The notes under the pieces were generated by a model. The model saw nothing but the letters and a program-made list of their open reading frames with translations, made no database searches and was not told the DNA's origin. Shown here one piece after another: positions 24,609 to 32,771 of a DNA stretch of 64,000 bases. The position numbers and the translations under genes are program-made. Each line of letters begins with the position of its first letter. Position 1 is the stretch's first letter. The stretch comes from Elusimicrobiota bacterium (GTDB lineage Bacteria > Elusimicrobiota > Elusimicrobia > UBA1565), in the NCBI GenBank assembly GCA_003450735.1, contig DMEZ01000055.1:271317-335316 (forward strand), written 5' to 3'.

Positions 24609-25635
24609 GCCGGCCGGCGAGCTGTCCGCAGGCCCCCTGGATGTCGGAGCCCAGGCTCCGGCGCAGGGTCACGCCCACCCCGCGGGCGGCCAGCGTCTCC
24701 TGGAAGGCGTGCACGGCCTCCCGGGGAGAGGGCTCGAAGCCGGGCGCCGCGGCGTTGAGCGGGATGAGGTTCACATGCAAAAGATACTCGCAGCCGGTCG
24801 AGCGCACGAAGCGCACCAGGGCGGCCGCGTCCTCGGGCCCGTCGTTGACCCCGGCGATGAGGACGACCTCGAGGAACACCTTCCGGCGGTTGCGCTCGAT
24901 GACGCTCTTCAGGGCCTCCGCGAGGCGCTTGAGCGGGAAGGCGCGGTTGGCGGGGACGAGCCGGTTCCTCAGCTCGTCGGTGGCCGCGTGGAGGGAGAGG
25001 GCGATGTTCACCTGCGGGAAGTCGGCGGCCAGCCGCGCGAGCCCTCCGGGGACGCCGACCGTCGAAACCGAAAGGTGCCGGTCGGCCATGCCGAAGAGGC
25101 GGGGGTTGGTCAGGTCGCGCAGGCTCGCGGCCGTCGCCTCATAGTTCTGCAAGGGCTCACCCATGCCCATGTATACGACCCGGCTGAGGGCGCCCTCGCC
25201 CCCGGCGGCCTTGAGGAAGCGCCGCCAGAACAGGACCTGGTCGGTGATCTCCTCGGCGCTCAGGTTCCGCTCGAAGCCGGCGCGCCCCGTCGCGCAGAAC
25301 ACGCAGCCGAACGCGCAGCCGGCCTGGGAGGACACGCAGGCCGTCCAGCCGCGCCCCCGGGCGCCCTGGAGCAGGACGGTCTCGATGAGGAGGCCGTCCT
25401 TCAGGCGCAGAGCGGCCTTGTGGGCGTCCCCGGACTCGGAGGAGAGCGTCTCCTTCATCACGAAGGAGAGGAGAGGGGCCTCCCGCTCGAGCGCGGCGCG
25501 CAGGGGGGCGGGGAGGGTGCGGATGTCCTCGTAGCTCCCCGCCGCCTCCTGGTAGACCCCTTTGAGGACCTGCTCGAGGCGGTAGCCCGGCTCCTTGCGC
25601 CGCTCCAGGACGGCCTGCGCCTTCTTGAGTTCCAT
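24583..25635 (-). CDS. rlmN: 23S rRNA (adenine2503-C2)-methyltransferase RlmN
   Basis: 350 residues. A radical SAM enzyme that methylates C2 of A2503 in 23S rRNA (and A37 in some tRNAs), supporting translational fidelity. The 4Fe-4S motif CxxxCxxC is in AGCAFGCVFCATG; MGMGEPLQNYE, the SAM-binding NxSLHA-type stretch (NIALSLHAATDELRN) and a C-terminal Cys (GSDIQGACGQL) used as the methyl-carrying residue are visible. Start 25635 is preferred over 25653 because an extended -10, TGTTAGAAT, lies between them, so only 25635 is downstream of transcription start. Heads the minus-strand operon. Confidence 0.94.
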   Translation of the reverse strand: MELKKAQAVLERRKEPGYRLEQVLKGVYQEAAGSYEDIRTLPAPLRAALEREAPLLSFVMKETLSSESGDAHKAALRLKDGLLIETVLLQGARGRGWTACVSSQAGCAFGCVFCATGRAGFERNLSAEEITDQVLFWRRFLKAAGGEGALSRVVYMGMGEPLQNYEATAASLRDLTNPRLFGMADRHLSVSTVGVPGGLARLAADFPQVNIALSLHAATDELRNRLVPANRAFPLKRLAEALKSVIERNRRKVFLEVVLIAGVNDGPEDAAALVRFVRSTGCEYLLHVNLIPLNAAAPGFEPSPREAVHAFQETLAARGVGVTLRRSLGSDIQGACGQLAGRHGGRRAHR

Positions 25636-25643
25636 CCGGCAGG

Positions 25644-25658
25644 ATTCTAACATAAGAT
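25644..25658. promoter_or_regulatory. Back-to-back -10 boxes of rlmN and the divergent gene
   Basis: Minus strand: TGTTAGAAT (25652-25644), 8 nt from the rlmN ATG. Plus strand: TAAGAT (25653-25658), 6 nt before GTG 25665. The 29-bp gap between start codons leaves no room for a normal leader or ribosome binding site on either side. Confidence 0.5.
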
Positions 25659-25664
25659 ATAGCC

Positions 25665-26336
25665 GTGGCCGACCCGACGCTCCAGAGCTTCGTCCTCGCC
25701 CGCCTGGCGGATTTCTGCGACCGCCGGGTGCGCAAGGAGTTCGAGGACGAACATCCCATCTCGTACCTGCTGCGCAAGCTCGGCGAGATCGAGCCCCTGC
25801 TCTACACCCTCAAGCAGCAGCTCTACGAGGACGCCGTCGTGGACTTCATGCGCAAGGCCGAAGCGGGGGGCGTGGACCAGCGCGCGGTGGAGGACTTCGT
25901 CTTCTTCCTGGAGCGCTATCTGTCCGGCGGCGATTTCGTGGACGCCGTCTTCGACCTCACCCCCGAGACGCTGAAGGCCCCGGCCGGGCGCTCGCGCCTG
26001 GCCCAGGCCCTGCGGGGCCTCAAGGCGCACCGCCTGCTCGACCAGGAGGACCTGCCCGAAGAGCGGCGACGTCCGAGCTGGGAGCGGCTGGGGCGCGAGT
26101 TCTACAAGCGCCTCGACTTCGAGCGGCTCTACGAGATCGCCCGCCGCAAGCCGCTCACCCGCATCCGCCTCAAGCGCATCCTCCGACGGGTGCAGTCCAA
26201 CGTGGCCGAGTTCTGCGCGGTGCTCAGGCATCCCCGCGGCCCGGAGGATTTCTTCACTCCGTTCATGACCCCGCGCATCGAGGGCCTCATCGCCGCGAGC
26301 CGGCGCTTCCTCCTCGAGCTGCGCGGGCTCAGATGA
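25665..26336 (+). CDS. Soluble helical protein of unknown function
   Basis: 223 residues starting with GTG, mostly helical and charged, no signal peptide or membrane helix. Segments such as YLLRKLGEIEPLLYTLKQQLYEDAVVDF and RIRLKRILRRVQSNVAEFCAVLRHP give no family I recognise. It is divergent from rlmN and its stop overlaps the ATG of the TauE/SafE gene (ATGA), so it is co-transcribed with the exporter genes. A cytoplasmic partner or regulator role is possible but unsupported. Confidence 0.7.
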   Translation: MADPTLQSFVLARLADFCDRRVRKEFEDEHPISYLLRKLGEIEPLLYTLKQQLYEDAVVDFMRKAEAGGVDQRAVEDFVFFLERYLSGGDFVDAVFDLTPETLKAPAGRSRLAQALRGLKAHRLLDQEDLPEERRRPSWERLGREFYKRLDFERLYEIARRKPLTRIRLKRILRRVQSNVAEFCAVLRHPRGPEDFFTPFMTPRIEGLIAASRRFLLELRGLR

Positions 26337-27160
26337 GCCCGCTCTTCTACGTCGTCGGGCTGATGGGAGCCGGCTTCGTCTTCGGGACATTCGGCACGCT
26401 CCTGGGCCTCGGGGGAGGGGTCTTCGCCGTCCCCGCGCTCGTGCTCTGGTTCGACGTGCCCATGCACTCGGCGGTCGCGGCTTCGCTCGTGGCGGTCATC
26501 GCGACCTCGAGCGCCGGGGCCTCCCGGAACGTCGCCGAGGGCCTGGCGAACATCCGCCTCGGCGTCTGCCTCGAGCCGATGACCGTGTTCGGCGCCCTGC
26601 TGGGAGGAGCCCTCGCCCCCTTCATCCCCGCCCGCGTCCTCATCGGCATCTTCGCCATTCTGCTGGCCGCCATCGGCGTGATGCTCTGGCGCGGCCAAGG
26701 CCTGAAGGAAGAGGGTTCGTATCGAGCGAGCGGCGGTCGATTGGACGGACGATTCCTCGATCCCCTCTCCGGCGAAAAGGTCGCCTACTCCGTGGAAAGA
26801 CTGCCGGCCACTCTGGCGGTCTCGTTCGCGGCGGGGCTCTCTTCCGCCCTGCTCGGGCTGGGAGGCGGGCTCCTGAAAGTGCCCGCCCTGCATCTGCTCA
26901 GCCGGGTGCCCATCAAGGCCGCGGCGGCCACGAGCAACTTCATGATCGGCGTCACGGCGGCCGCCAGCGCGGTCCTCTACCTGGGACGCGGAGAGATCCC
27001 GCTGGTGGTGGCCGGGACGATGACGCTGGGAGTCCTGCTGGGCTCACAAGCCGGGCATGCGCTCTCGCGGAAACTGAGCGAACGCTCGGTCTCCCGGGTC
27101 TTCTCGCTGGTGACGCTGGCTTTGGCCTTCGAGATGGCGAGGAGGGCCCTTGCCTCCTGA
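26333..27160 (+). CDS. TauE/SafE family sulfite/anion exporter
   Basis: 275 residues with about eight transmembrane helices in two homologous halves, each carrying the family glycine-rich motif: GTLLGLGGGVFAVPAL near the N-terminus and SALLGLGGGLLKVPAL after the central loop (about residues 165-180). Members export sulfite, sulfoacetate or other anions, or act in taurine metabolism; the substrate here is not determined. Start is ATG 26333, overlapping the upstream stop. The next gene, a DUF1634 protein, is a known companion of this family, which strengthens the call. Confidence 0.9.
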   Translation: MSPLFYVVGLMGAGFVFGTFGTLLGLGGGVFAVPALVLWFDVPMHSAVAASLVAVIATSSAGASRNVAEGLANIRLGVCLEPMTVFGALLGGALAPFIPARVLIGIFAILLAAIGVMLWRGQGLKEEGSYRASGGRLDGRFLDPLSGEKVAYSVERLPATLAVSFAAGLSSALLGLGGGLLKVPALHLLSRVPIKAAAATSNFMIGVTAAASAVLYLGRGEIPLVVAGTMTLGVLLGSQAGHALSRKLSERSVSRVFSLVTLALAFEMARRALAS

Positions 27161-27425
27161 CGAGAAAGACCTCGCCTTGCGCGGCGCGCTGAGCCGGACG
27201 CTCTCGGCGGGAGTCTGGCTCAGCGGGCTTTTGATCGCGGCGGGCCTGGCCTTCTCCGAACGCTGCCTGCTGGCCGGGATCTGCCTGCTGATCGCGACGC
27301 CCTACTTGCGCGTGCTCCAGCTGAGCGCGGCCTTCGCCAGGAGCCGTGAGCGGCGCTTCCTGGCCTTGTCTTTGACGGTGTTCCTGCTGATGTCCCTGGG
27401 CGCCTTCCTGGGCGCCCGCGGCTGA
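27150..27425 (+). CDS. DUF1634 membrane protein
   Basis: 91 residues from a TTG start overlapping the end of the TauE/SafE gene by 11 nt. Three hydrophobic segments (about 19-36, 38-52, 68-86) with the DUF1634 pattern LSRTLSAGVWLSGLLIAAGL and RVLQLSAAFARSRERRFLALSLTVFLLM. DUF1634 genes commonly accompany TauE/SafE transporters and are thought to act with them. The context fits; the biochemical role is unknown. Confidence 0.8.
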   Translation: MPPDEKDLALRGALSRTLSAGVWLSGLLIAAGLAFSERCLLAGICLLIATPYLRVLQLSAAFARSRERRFLALSLTVFLLMSLGAFLGARG

Positions 27426-27431
27426 GCCCGC

Positions 27432-27620
27432 TCAGCGCATCGCCGGGATCTCGAGCTCCCTGCAGATCTTGCGCGCGGCGTAGTCCGCGATCTCGAGGTG
27501 CCGCGTGACCGGGGTCTCCTTCCCGTTGACCGGGTTCTGATAGACGGAGTACTTGCCGCCCTCCCGCAGAAGGACGCATTTGTTGTCCAGAAGATGCCGG
27601 ATGAGGTCTTTACGCTTCAT
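27432..27620 (-). CDS. hicA: Orphan HicA-family toxin with substituted catalytic position
   Basis: 62 residues, dsRBD-like HicA fold: MKRKDLIRHLLDNKCVLLRE, then GGKYSVYQNPVNGKETPVTR, H, and the ARKICRELEIP helix. HicA toxins are mRNA interferases that need a His in the GG(K/N)H stretch; here that residue is Tyr24 (GGKY, a one-base change from CAC to TAC). No HicB antitoxin gene is adjacent: xth is upstream on the same strand and DUF1634 is convergent. Loss of the active-site His would explain survival without antitoxin. GGGAGG lies before the start. Family confident; inactivity inferred. Confidence 0.82.
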   Translation of the reverse strand: MKRKDLIRHLLDNKCVLLREGGKYSVYQNPVNGKETPVTRHLEIADYAARKICRELEIPAMR

Positions 27621-27641
27621 ACATGCCTCCCTGATTCAGAG

Positions 27642-28418
27642 TCAGAACGACAGCTCGAGCTCGACCGGACAGTGGTCGGAGCCCAGCACCTCGGGGCGCA
27701 GAACGGCGCGCTTCAAGTGGGGCTTGAGCGCCTCCGAGACGAAGAAATAGTCGAGCCGCCAGCCGACGTTGCGCTCGCGGGCGCGGGTGAGCAGGTCCCA
27801 CCAGGTATAGTGGCCCGGCCCCTTCTCGAACTCGCGGAACGCGTCGAGGAAGCCGTCCGAGAGCAGGCGGTCGATCCAGGCGCGCTCCTCGGGCAGGAAC
27901 CCCGAGACGCCCGCGTTCTCCTTCGGGCGGGAAAGGTCGATCTCCTTGTGCGCGGTGTTCACGTCCCCGCAGACGACCAGGTTCTTCTCCCCCTTCTTGA
28001 GGCGCCGGGCCAGCTCCCTGCGGAGATCCTCGTAGAAGCGCAGCTTGTAGGCCAGGCGCACGGCGTCCTTCTTCCCGTTGGGGAAGTAGACGTTGAAGAG
28101 GGTGAACTCGGGGAAGCGGTGGACGAGGACGCGGCCCTCGCGGTCGTACTCCGGGACGCCGAGTCCGCGCTCGATGCCCGCGGGAGCCCGCCGGGCATAG
28201 GTACCGACCCCGCTGTAGCCCTTCTTCTCGGCGAAGACGCACTCGAAGCCGTAGCCCGGGACAGCCTTGAGCTCCTCTGGCAGCTGGGCGGGCTCGGCCT
28301 TGGTCTCCTGGACGCAGACGACGTCGGCCTTCTCCCTGGAGAGCCACTCGACGAAGCCCTTGCGCCCGGCGGCGCGCAGGCCGTTGACGTTCCACGAGAG
28401 CAGACGATAGGACGGCAT
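27642..28418 (-). CDS. xth: Exodeoxyribonuclease III (AP endonuclease)
   Basis: 258 residues, the usual length. Endonuclease/exonuclease/phosphatase fold acting on abasic sites in base-excision repair. Motifs: LLSWNVNGLRAA (N-terminal Asn), VQETKAE (metal Glu), VYFPNG, VVCGDVNTAHKEIDL (Asp/Asn), WWDLLTRARERNVGWRLDYFFVS and the terminal GSDHCPVELEL with the catalytic His. Cytoplasmic. It lies between hicA (downstream, 21 nt) and an OmpR-type regulator gene (upstream). Confidence 0.95.
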   Translation of the reverse strand: MPSYRLLSWNVNGLRAAGRKGFVEWLSREKADVVCVQETKAEPAQLPEELKAVPGYGFECVFAEKKGYSGVGTYARRAPAGIERGLGVPEYDREGRVLVHRFPEFTLFNVYFPNGKKDAVRLAYKLRFYEDLRRELARRLKKGEKNLVVCGDVNTAHKEIDLSRPKENAGVSGFLPEERAWIDRLLSDGFLDAFREFEKGPGHYTWWDLLTRARERNVGWRLDYFFVSEALKPHLKRAVLRPEVLGSDHCPVELELSF

Positions 28419-28432
28419 GGCCTCCTCGAAGG

Positions 28433-29119
28433 CTAGGGGTCGAACCGATAGCCGTGGCTTCGGACCGTGACGATCTTCTCCCCGTGGCTGCCCAGCTTCT
28501 CGCGCAGGTGATGGATGGTCACGTCCACGATCTTCGTCTCGGTGGGGGCGCCAGCGGGGTAGCCCCAGACCTGCTGGAGCAAAAAGTCCCTCGAGAGCAC
28601 GCGCTCCTTGAGCCGGACGAACAGGGTGAGCAGGTCGAACTCCTTGGCGCTCAGCTCGACGGGCTTCTCCTTGACGAACACCTTCCGCGCGTCCACATCC
28701 ATGCGCAGGACGCCCGCCTCCAGCTTCTCCGGCTGGCCCGCGCGCCCGCTGCGGCGCAGGAGCGCCTCGACCCGCGCGTAGAGCTCCTCGAGGTCGAAAG
28801 GCTTGACGAGGTAGTCGTCGCCGCCGCTGCGCAGGCCGCTGATGCGCTCCTCGACCGCGGTCTTGGCCGAGAGGAAGAGCACCGGAACGTCCTTGAGCTC
28901 GGGCTTGGTGCGCATCTCCACGCAGAGGGCCATCCCGTCCCCGTCGGGGAGCTTGCGGTCGAGCACGAGAAGATCCGCTCCGCCCCGCTCGACGAGGGCG
29001 CGGCCCTTGGCGGCTGTGTCGGCGGACTGCACCTCATAGCCCGCCCCCTCGAGCACCTCGGTGACGAGGGAGACCACGACCGGGTCGTCGTCCACCACGA
29101 TGATGCGGAAGCGGGGCAT
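28433..29119 (-). CDS. OmpR/PhoB-family response regulator
   Basis: 228 residues. Receiver domain 1-118 with acidic pair DDD near the start, phosphoacceptor Asp in LLVLDRKLPDGDG, and K of YLVKPF; then a winged-helix DNA-binding domain (about 130-226; LSAKEFDLLTLFVR, ETKIVDVTIHHLREKLG, TVRSHGYRFDP). Start 29119 chosen because the receiver begins there and TACAAT lies 6 nt upstream, implying a leaderless mRNA separate from the hybrid kinase gene 34 nt upstream. Target genes are unknown; the partner kinase is probably one of the neighbours. Confidence 0.92.
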   Translation of the reverse strand: MPRFRIIVVDDDPVVVSLVTEVLEGAGYEVQSADTAAKGRALVERGGADLLVLDRKLPDGDGMALCVEMRTKPELKDVPVLFLSAKTAVEERISGLRSGGDDYLVKPFDLEELYARVEALLRRSGRAGQPEKLEAGVLRMDVDARKVFVKEKPVELSAKEFDLLTLFVRLKERVLSRDFLLQQVWGYPAGAPTETKIVDVTIHHLREKLGSHGEKIVTVRSHGYRFDP

Positions 29120-29125
29120 GGCGGC

Positions 29126-29131
29126 ATTGTA
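29126..29131 (-). promoter_or_regulatory. -10 box (TACAAT) for the response regulator gene
   Basis: TACAAT on the minus strand ends 6 nt before ATG 29119. No TTGACA-like -35 at the right distance. Predicts a transcript beginning at the start codon. Confidence 0.45.
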
Positions 29132-29153
29132 GCGAATTTGACGGGGTTTGGGC

Positions 29154-31139
29154 TTAGGGGGCGGGGATGCTCGCCAAGGCTTCCTGGATCTTGCTGAGCA
29201 GAGCCTCGGGCGTGAACGGCTTCTGCAGGAAGCGGTTCCCGGGCTGGGACAGGATGTCGCGGACATCCGCATTGCCGGCGTAGCCGGACATGTAGAGGAC
29301 CTCGAGAGGCTTGTCTTTTTTCAGCTTGGCGGCCAACTCCACTCCGGATATGTCCGATAGGACGATATCCGTCAGCAGCAGATCGAAATCCTTACCCGCG
29401 CACTCCAAGGCTTCGCGCGCGGACGCCGCCTCCAAGACCGTATAACCAGCGCCTTCAAGTATCCTGCGGGTCAAGCTGCGCACGGCAGTATCGTCTTCGG
29501 CCAATAAGATGGTGTAACGACTCTTTCCCGCCTGACGATTTTTTTCTCCTTCTCCTTCTCCTTCTCCGTCAATGCCCGCGTCAGGAACAACCGGCAGGAA
29601 TATCTTGAACGTCGTGCCCCGACCGGGCTCGCTTTCGACATCGATGAACCCGCCGCTTTGTTTGATAATGCCGTAAACGGTAGCCAGACCGAGCCCTGTG
29701 CCCTTGCCGAGTTCTTTTGTGGTGAAGAATGGCTCGAACAAATGCTTCAAGATCTCCGCATCCATGCCGGCGCCTGTGTCGTTGACTGCCAGGAGCGCAT
29801 AGCAACCAGGCGGCATCACGACATCTTGACTGAGGGCTTGTTCGCCGGCGAATTCGATGCCGCGGGTCTCGACCGTTAAGCGGCCGCCATTGGGCATGGC
29901 ATCGCGCGAGTTGACCGCCAGGTTCATGATGACCTGCTCCATCTGTCCCGGGTCCGCTTTGATGAGAGGCAGATCTTCGGCGCAGGATACGGTCAGGACG
30001 ATGTTCTCTCCGATCAGCCGGCGGAGAAGCTTCCCCATGTCCGTTAACACGGTATTGAGGTCAAGCACCTTGAACTGCATGACCTGCTTGCGGCTGAAGG
30101 CCAGGAGTTGCCGCGTAAGACCGGCGGCGCGCTCGCCGGCACTGCGTATCTCCTCCACATCCGTGTGCCTGGGGTCGTTCTTGGGGATATCGTTCAAGAG
30201 GAAGCCGCAGTAGCCGAGGATCGCGGTCAGGAGATTGTTGAAGTCATGGGCGATGCCTCCGGCCAGGCGGTCCACGACCTCCATCTTCTGGGACTGCAGG
30301 AGCCGCCCCTCGCTCTCCAGCAGCGCTTTCTCCCCCGACCTGCTTTCAGTGATATCGCGGAAATACCAAACACGCCCCAAATATCTCCCCTCCTGGCTGA
30401 ACATGGGCGAGGAATGCCGATCGAAGGTCCTACCGTCCTTCAAGTGGATGTCATCGCGGCTCCTCTCCTCGCGGTGCCGATATAGATAGTCCACCTTTCG
30501 TGAAAATCCCTGCGGGTCAACCAGTTTCCCGATGATCGACTGCAGCGCGCGCTCGTCTGACGCGAACGCGATGACCTCGGGTGGAATACCCCACATGTCC
30601 ACGAAGCGCTGATTGCATGAACGGATTCCCCCCGATTCATCCACGACGAGGATGCCGTCGGGGGACGCCTCCTGCTGCGCTTTAAGCAAGGCGCCCTGTT
30701 CCGCCATTTCCTTCTCTAAGCGCTTGCGCTCGGTGATGTCGCGAGAGATATCGACCGCAAAGATCTTACCTCCAGCCCTCGCGCAATTCAGCGACGCTTC
30801 GACGTCGAAGACCGAGCCGTCCTTGCGCCGGTGCCGCGCCTCGAAGAGCGCGCCGCCGCCGGCCAGCGACAAACGACGACGCTCCGTGATCGCGGGGCCG
30901 GGGCCCGCCTCCGCATCCAGGAATGAGATGGGCTTGCCGATGAGTTCGCCGCGCGAGTAGCCGTGCGCCATCAAGGCCGCGGCGTTGGCCTCTCGGATGA
31001 TCGGCAGTCCATCCGAGGGCAGTTCGAGCGCCAGGATGGGGTCGCGTGCCTCATCGAAGAGCATCCGATACCATGTCTCGTCTCCGCTCACCGCGGTTTC
31101 CGTCTCGACCGAATGAGCATCGTTCTTCATGGCTTCCAT
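29154..31139 (-). CDS. Hybrid sensor histidine kinase (PAS-PAS-HisKA-HATPase-REC)
   Basis: 661 residues, no membrane segment, so a cytosolic sensor. Two PAS domains (about 20-145 with its PAC end DISRDITERKRLEKEM, and 150-275 ending RDITESRSGEK), a HisKA box (GGIAHDFNNLLTAILGY, phospho-His), HATPase with N box NLAVNSRDAMPNGG, G1 DTGAGMD, F box FEPFFTTKELG and G2 KGTGLGL, and a C-terminal receiver with Asp in LLLTDIVLSD. A short GEGEGEGE linker separates kinase and receiver. The ligand of the PAS domains is unknown. It lies 11 nt behind an OmpR-type regulator gene and upstream of another, suggesting a phosphorelay. Confidence 0.93.
   Translation of the reverse strand: MEAMKNDAHSVETETAVSGDETWYRMLFDEARDPILALELPSDGLPIIREANAAALMAHGYSRGELIGKPISFLDAEAGPGPAITERRRLSLAGGGALFEARHRRKDGSVFDVEASLNCARAGGKIFAVDISRDITERKRLEKEMAEQGALLKAQQEASPDGILVVDESGGIRSCNQRFVDMWGIPPEVIAFASDERALQSIIGKLVDPQGFSRKVDYLYRHREERSRDDIHLKDGRTFDRHSSPMFSQEGRYLGRVWYFRDITESRSGEKALLESEGRLLQSQKMEVVDRLAGGIAHDFNNLLTAILGYCGFLLNDIPKNDPRHTDVEEIRSAGERAAGLTRQLLAFSRKQVMQFKVLDLNTVLTDMGKLLRRLIGENIVLTVSCAEDLPLIKADPGQMEQVIMNLAVNSRDAMPNGGRLTVETRGIEFAGEQALSQDVVMPPGCYALLAVNDTGAGMDAEILKHLFEPFFTTKELGKGTGLGLATVYGIIKQSGGFIDVESEPGRGTTFKIFLPVVPDAGIDGEGEGEGEKNRQAGKSRYTILLAEDDTAVRSLTRRILEGAGYTVLEAASAREALECAGKDFDLLLTDIVLSDISGVELAAKLKKDKPLEVLYMSGYAGNADVRDILSQPGNRFLQKPFTPEALLSKIQEALASIPAP
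29539..29567. repeat. T7 run plus four TTCTCC units in the hybrid kinase linker
   Basis: Four perfect TTCTCC hexamers (29544-29567) joined to a run of seven T (29539-29545). In the coding sense this gives the GEGEGEGE linker before the receiver domain. Slippage of the hexamer would alter linker length without a frameshift; slippage in the T7 run would shift frame. Confidence 0.6.
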
Positions 31140-31150
31140 GGCACGACCTC

Positions 31151-31843
31151 TCAGCCTTCGAACTTATACCCGTGGCCCATGACGGCCACGAGGCGCTTGG
31201 CGAGTCTGGGGCCCAGCTTCTTGCGCAGGTGACAGACGTGGACCTCGACCGTGCCGGGGTCGTTGTAGTCGGCCGGGTCATAGCCCCAGACGGCCTCCAG
31301 AATGTAGCGGATGCTCAGGACGCGGCCGGCCTTGCCGATGAGGAGGGTGAGCAGGTCGAATTCCTTGCGGGTCATTGGCAGTTCCTTGCCGCCGATCTTG
31401 ACGGTGCGCCCGGCCGGGTCGAGCTCTATGCCGAACCGCTTTAGCTTTTTCTCGGCCTGCGCCGCGTTCTGGTAGCGCCGCAGCACGGCCTGGATGCGCG
31501 CCATCAGCACCGGCAGGGAGAAGGGCTTGAGCACGTAGTCGTCTGCGCCCCCCTGGAAGCCCGCCAGGATGTCACCCTCCTCGATGCGGCTGCCGGACAT
31601 GATGATGACCGGTATGGCCTTAGTCGAGGCTTCTTTCTTCAGGACCCGGCAGACGGCGTGGCCGTCCAGGCCCGGCATCTCGGCGTCCACCAGGATAAGG
31701 TCGGGACGGGATTCCCGGACCAGCATGAGCGCCTCGGAGCCGCTGTCGGTGACCACGCAGGTCATCCCGCCGGCGCTCAGAGCTCGCCGGACCACCCCTA
31801 GGATGGCCCGGTCATCGTCTACGACGAGAACTTTCGGCGCCAT
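31151..31843 (-). CDS. OmpR/PhoB-family response regulator
   Basis: 230 residues: receiver domain 1-120 (VLVVDDDRAILG, Asp in DLILVDAEMPGLDG, Lys in YVLKPF) and winged-helix domain (about 132-228; MTRKEFDLLTLLIG, GTVEVHVCHLRKKLG, AVMGHGYKFEG). It heads the three-gene minus-strand two-component block and is followed after 11 nt by the hybrid kinase, the likely phosphodonor. DNA target unknown. Confidence 0.92.
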   Translation of the reverse strand: MAPKVLVVDDDRAILGVVRRALSAGGMTCVVTDSGSEALMLVRESRPDLILVDAEMPGLDGHAVCRVLKKEASTKAIPVIIMSGSRIEEGDILAGFQGGADDYVLKPFSLPVLMARIQAVLRRYQNAAQAEKKLKRFGIELDPAGRTVKIGGKELPMTRKEFDLLTLLIGKAGRVLSIRYILEAVWGYDPADYNDPGTVEVHVCHLRKKLGPRLAKRLVAVMGHGYKFEG

Positions 31844-31929
31844 AAAACCCTCTGTTCTCAGTGTGGCACATTGGGGCTGCCGTTGCCAGGGCTATATGTC
31901 AGGTCTTGGGCGCTGCGTAGGCCCTAGCC

Positions 31930-32640
31930 TCAGGGGGCTGCGAGGAGCATGAGCGTTCTGCGCCGCTCGCGCCATTGGCGGAGCTTCTTCTTCTGCCAGG
32001 GCCCCTCGGATGCGGGGTTCGCCACGGCCAGAAGAGGGGTCTTCGGCGCGGAGACCGGCGCCGCCCGCGCATGCGCCGGAGCGGCTGCCGGGGCATCGCG
32101 CAGATCCGGCGGTTCCTCCAGGGATAGCAGCGGCGTCGGCAGGGCCCTCATCTTGATGGAGGCCAGTGCGTTGCCTTTGCCAGTCGCGACGAGGCTCGCG
32201 CTCAGGGCCATCCTTCCGTCCCGGACCGCGCAGGAACCCCTGATGATGCCGTCTACGCCAAGGATCCGCCCCAGCTTGCGCAAGCCGGCCTGATCCTGCC
32301 GGCCCTGGGCGGCCATCAGCTTCGAGATGATGGAATGCTCGACCACCTCGACGACCCCCAGGCGAGAGATCTGCGCGGACAGGTCCTCAGCGGCGCGCCA
32401 GCCGGCATCGACGCCGGCCCCCTCCATCGGCTCGAAGGGGAGCACCTCGATGCGCCGCAAGCCCTGCCGCCTCGCCGCTTGCGAGAACTCCGCAGCGGCC
32501 ATCTTGATCTCGTCGAAAGCAGCCGCGGGCGCCGAGAGGAGTCCGGCCCAAAGGAAAACGGCCGCGGCCGAAGCCGACGGAAGCCCCCGCGGCCGAAGAC
32601 CCCGGGTTCCGGACGACAGCTTCAGATCCAGCGCTTCCAT
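31930..32640 (-). CDS. Secreted FlgO/CsgG-TolB-like protein
   Basis: 236 residues. Signal sequence about 23-43 (ASAAAVFLWAGLLSAPAAA). The mature part resembles the FlgO/CsgG N-terminal fold: IEVLPFEPMEG, then AEDLSAQISRLGVVEVVEHSIISKLMAAQG, then LGRILGVDGIIRGSCAVRDGRMALSASLV, the usual layout of lipoprotein-like assembly factors that recognise named systems in flagellar or curli export. No lipobox Cys is evident. The C-terminal third is low-complexity and basic. It is divergent from the REC-kinase gene. The fold call is moderate and the function unknown. Confidence 0.65.
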   Translation of the reverse strand: MEALDLKLSSGTRGLRPRGLPSASAAAVFLWAGLLSAPAAAFDEIKMAAAEFSQAARRQGLRRIEVLPFEPMEGAGVDAGWRAAEDLSAQISRLGVVEVVEHSIISKLMAAQGRQDQAGLRKLGRILGVDGIIRGSCAVRDGRMALSASLVATGKGNALASIKMRALPTPLLSLEEPPDLRDAPAAAPAHARAAPVSAPKTPLLAVANPASEGPWQKKKLRQWRERRRTLMLLAAP

Positions 32641-32771
32641 GCCTATAGTCTAGCGTTCGGGCATTTGGCCCACCTGACCCGCCGCTTACGCCGGCATTAT
32701 CTCCGAGGTCTTTCGAGATAAGCGGCACTTAAGTACGCGCCAACCCTCGCTTCAGTCCGGCGGGCCATACT

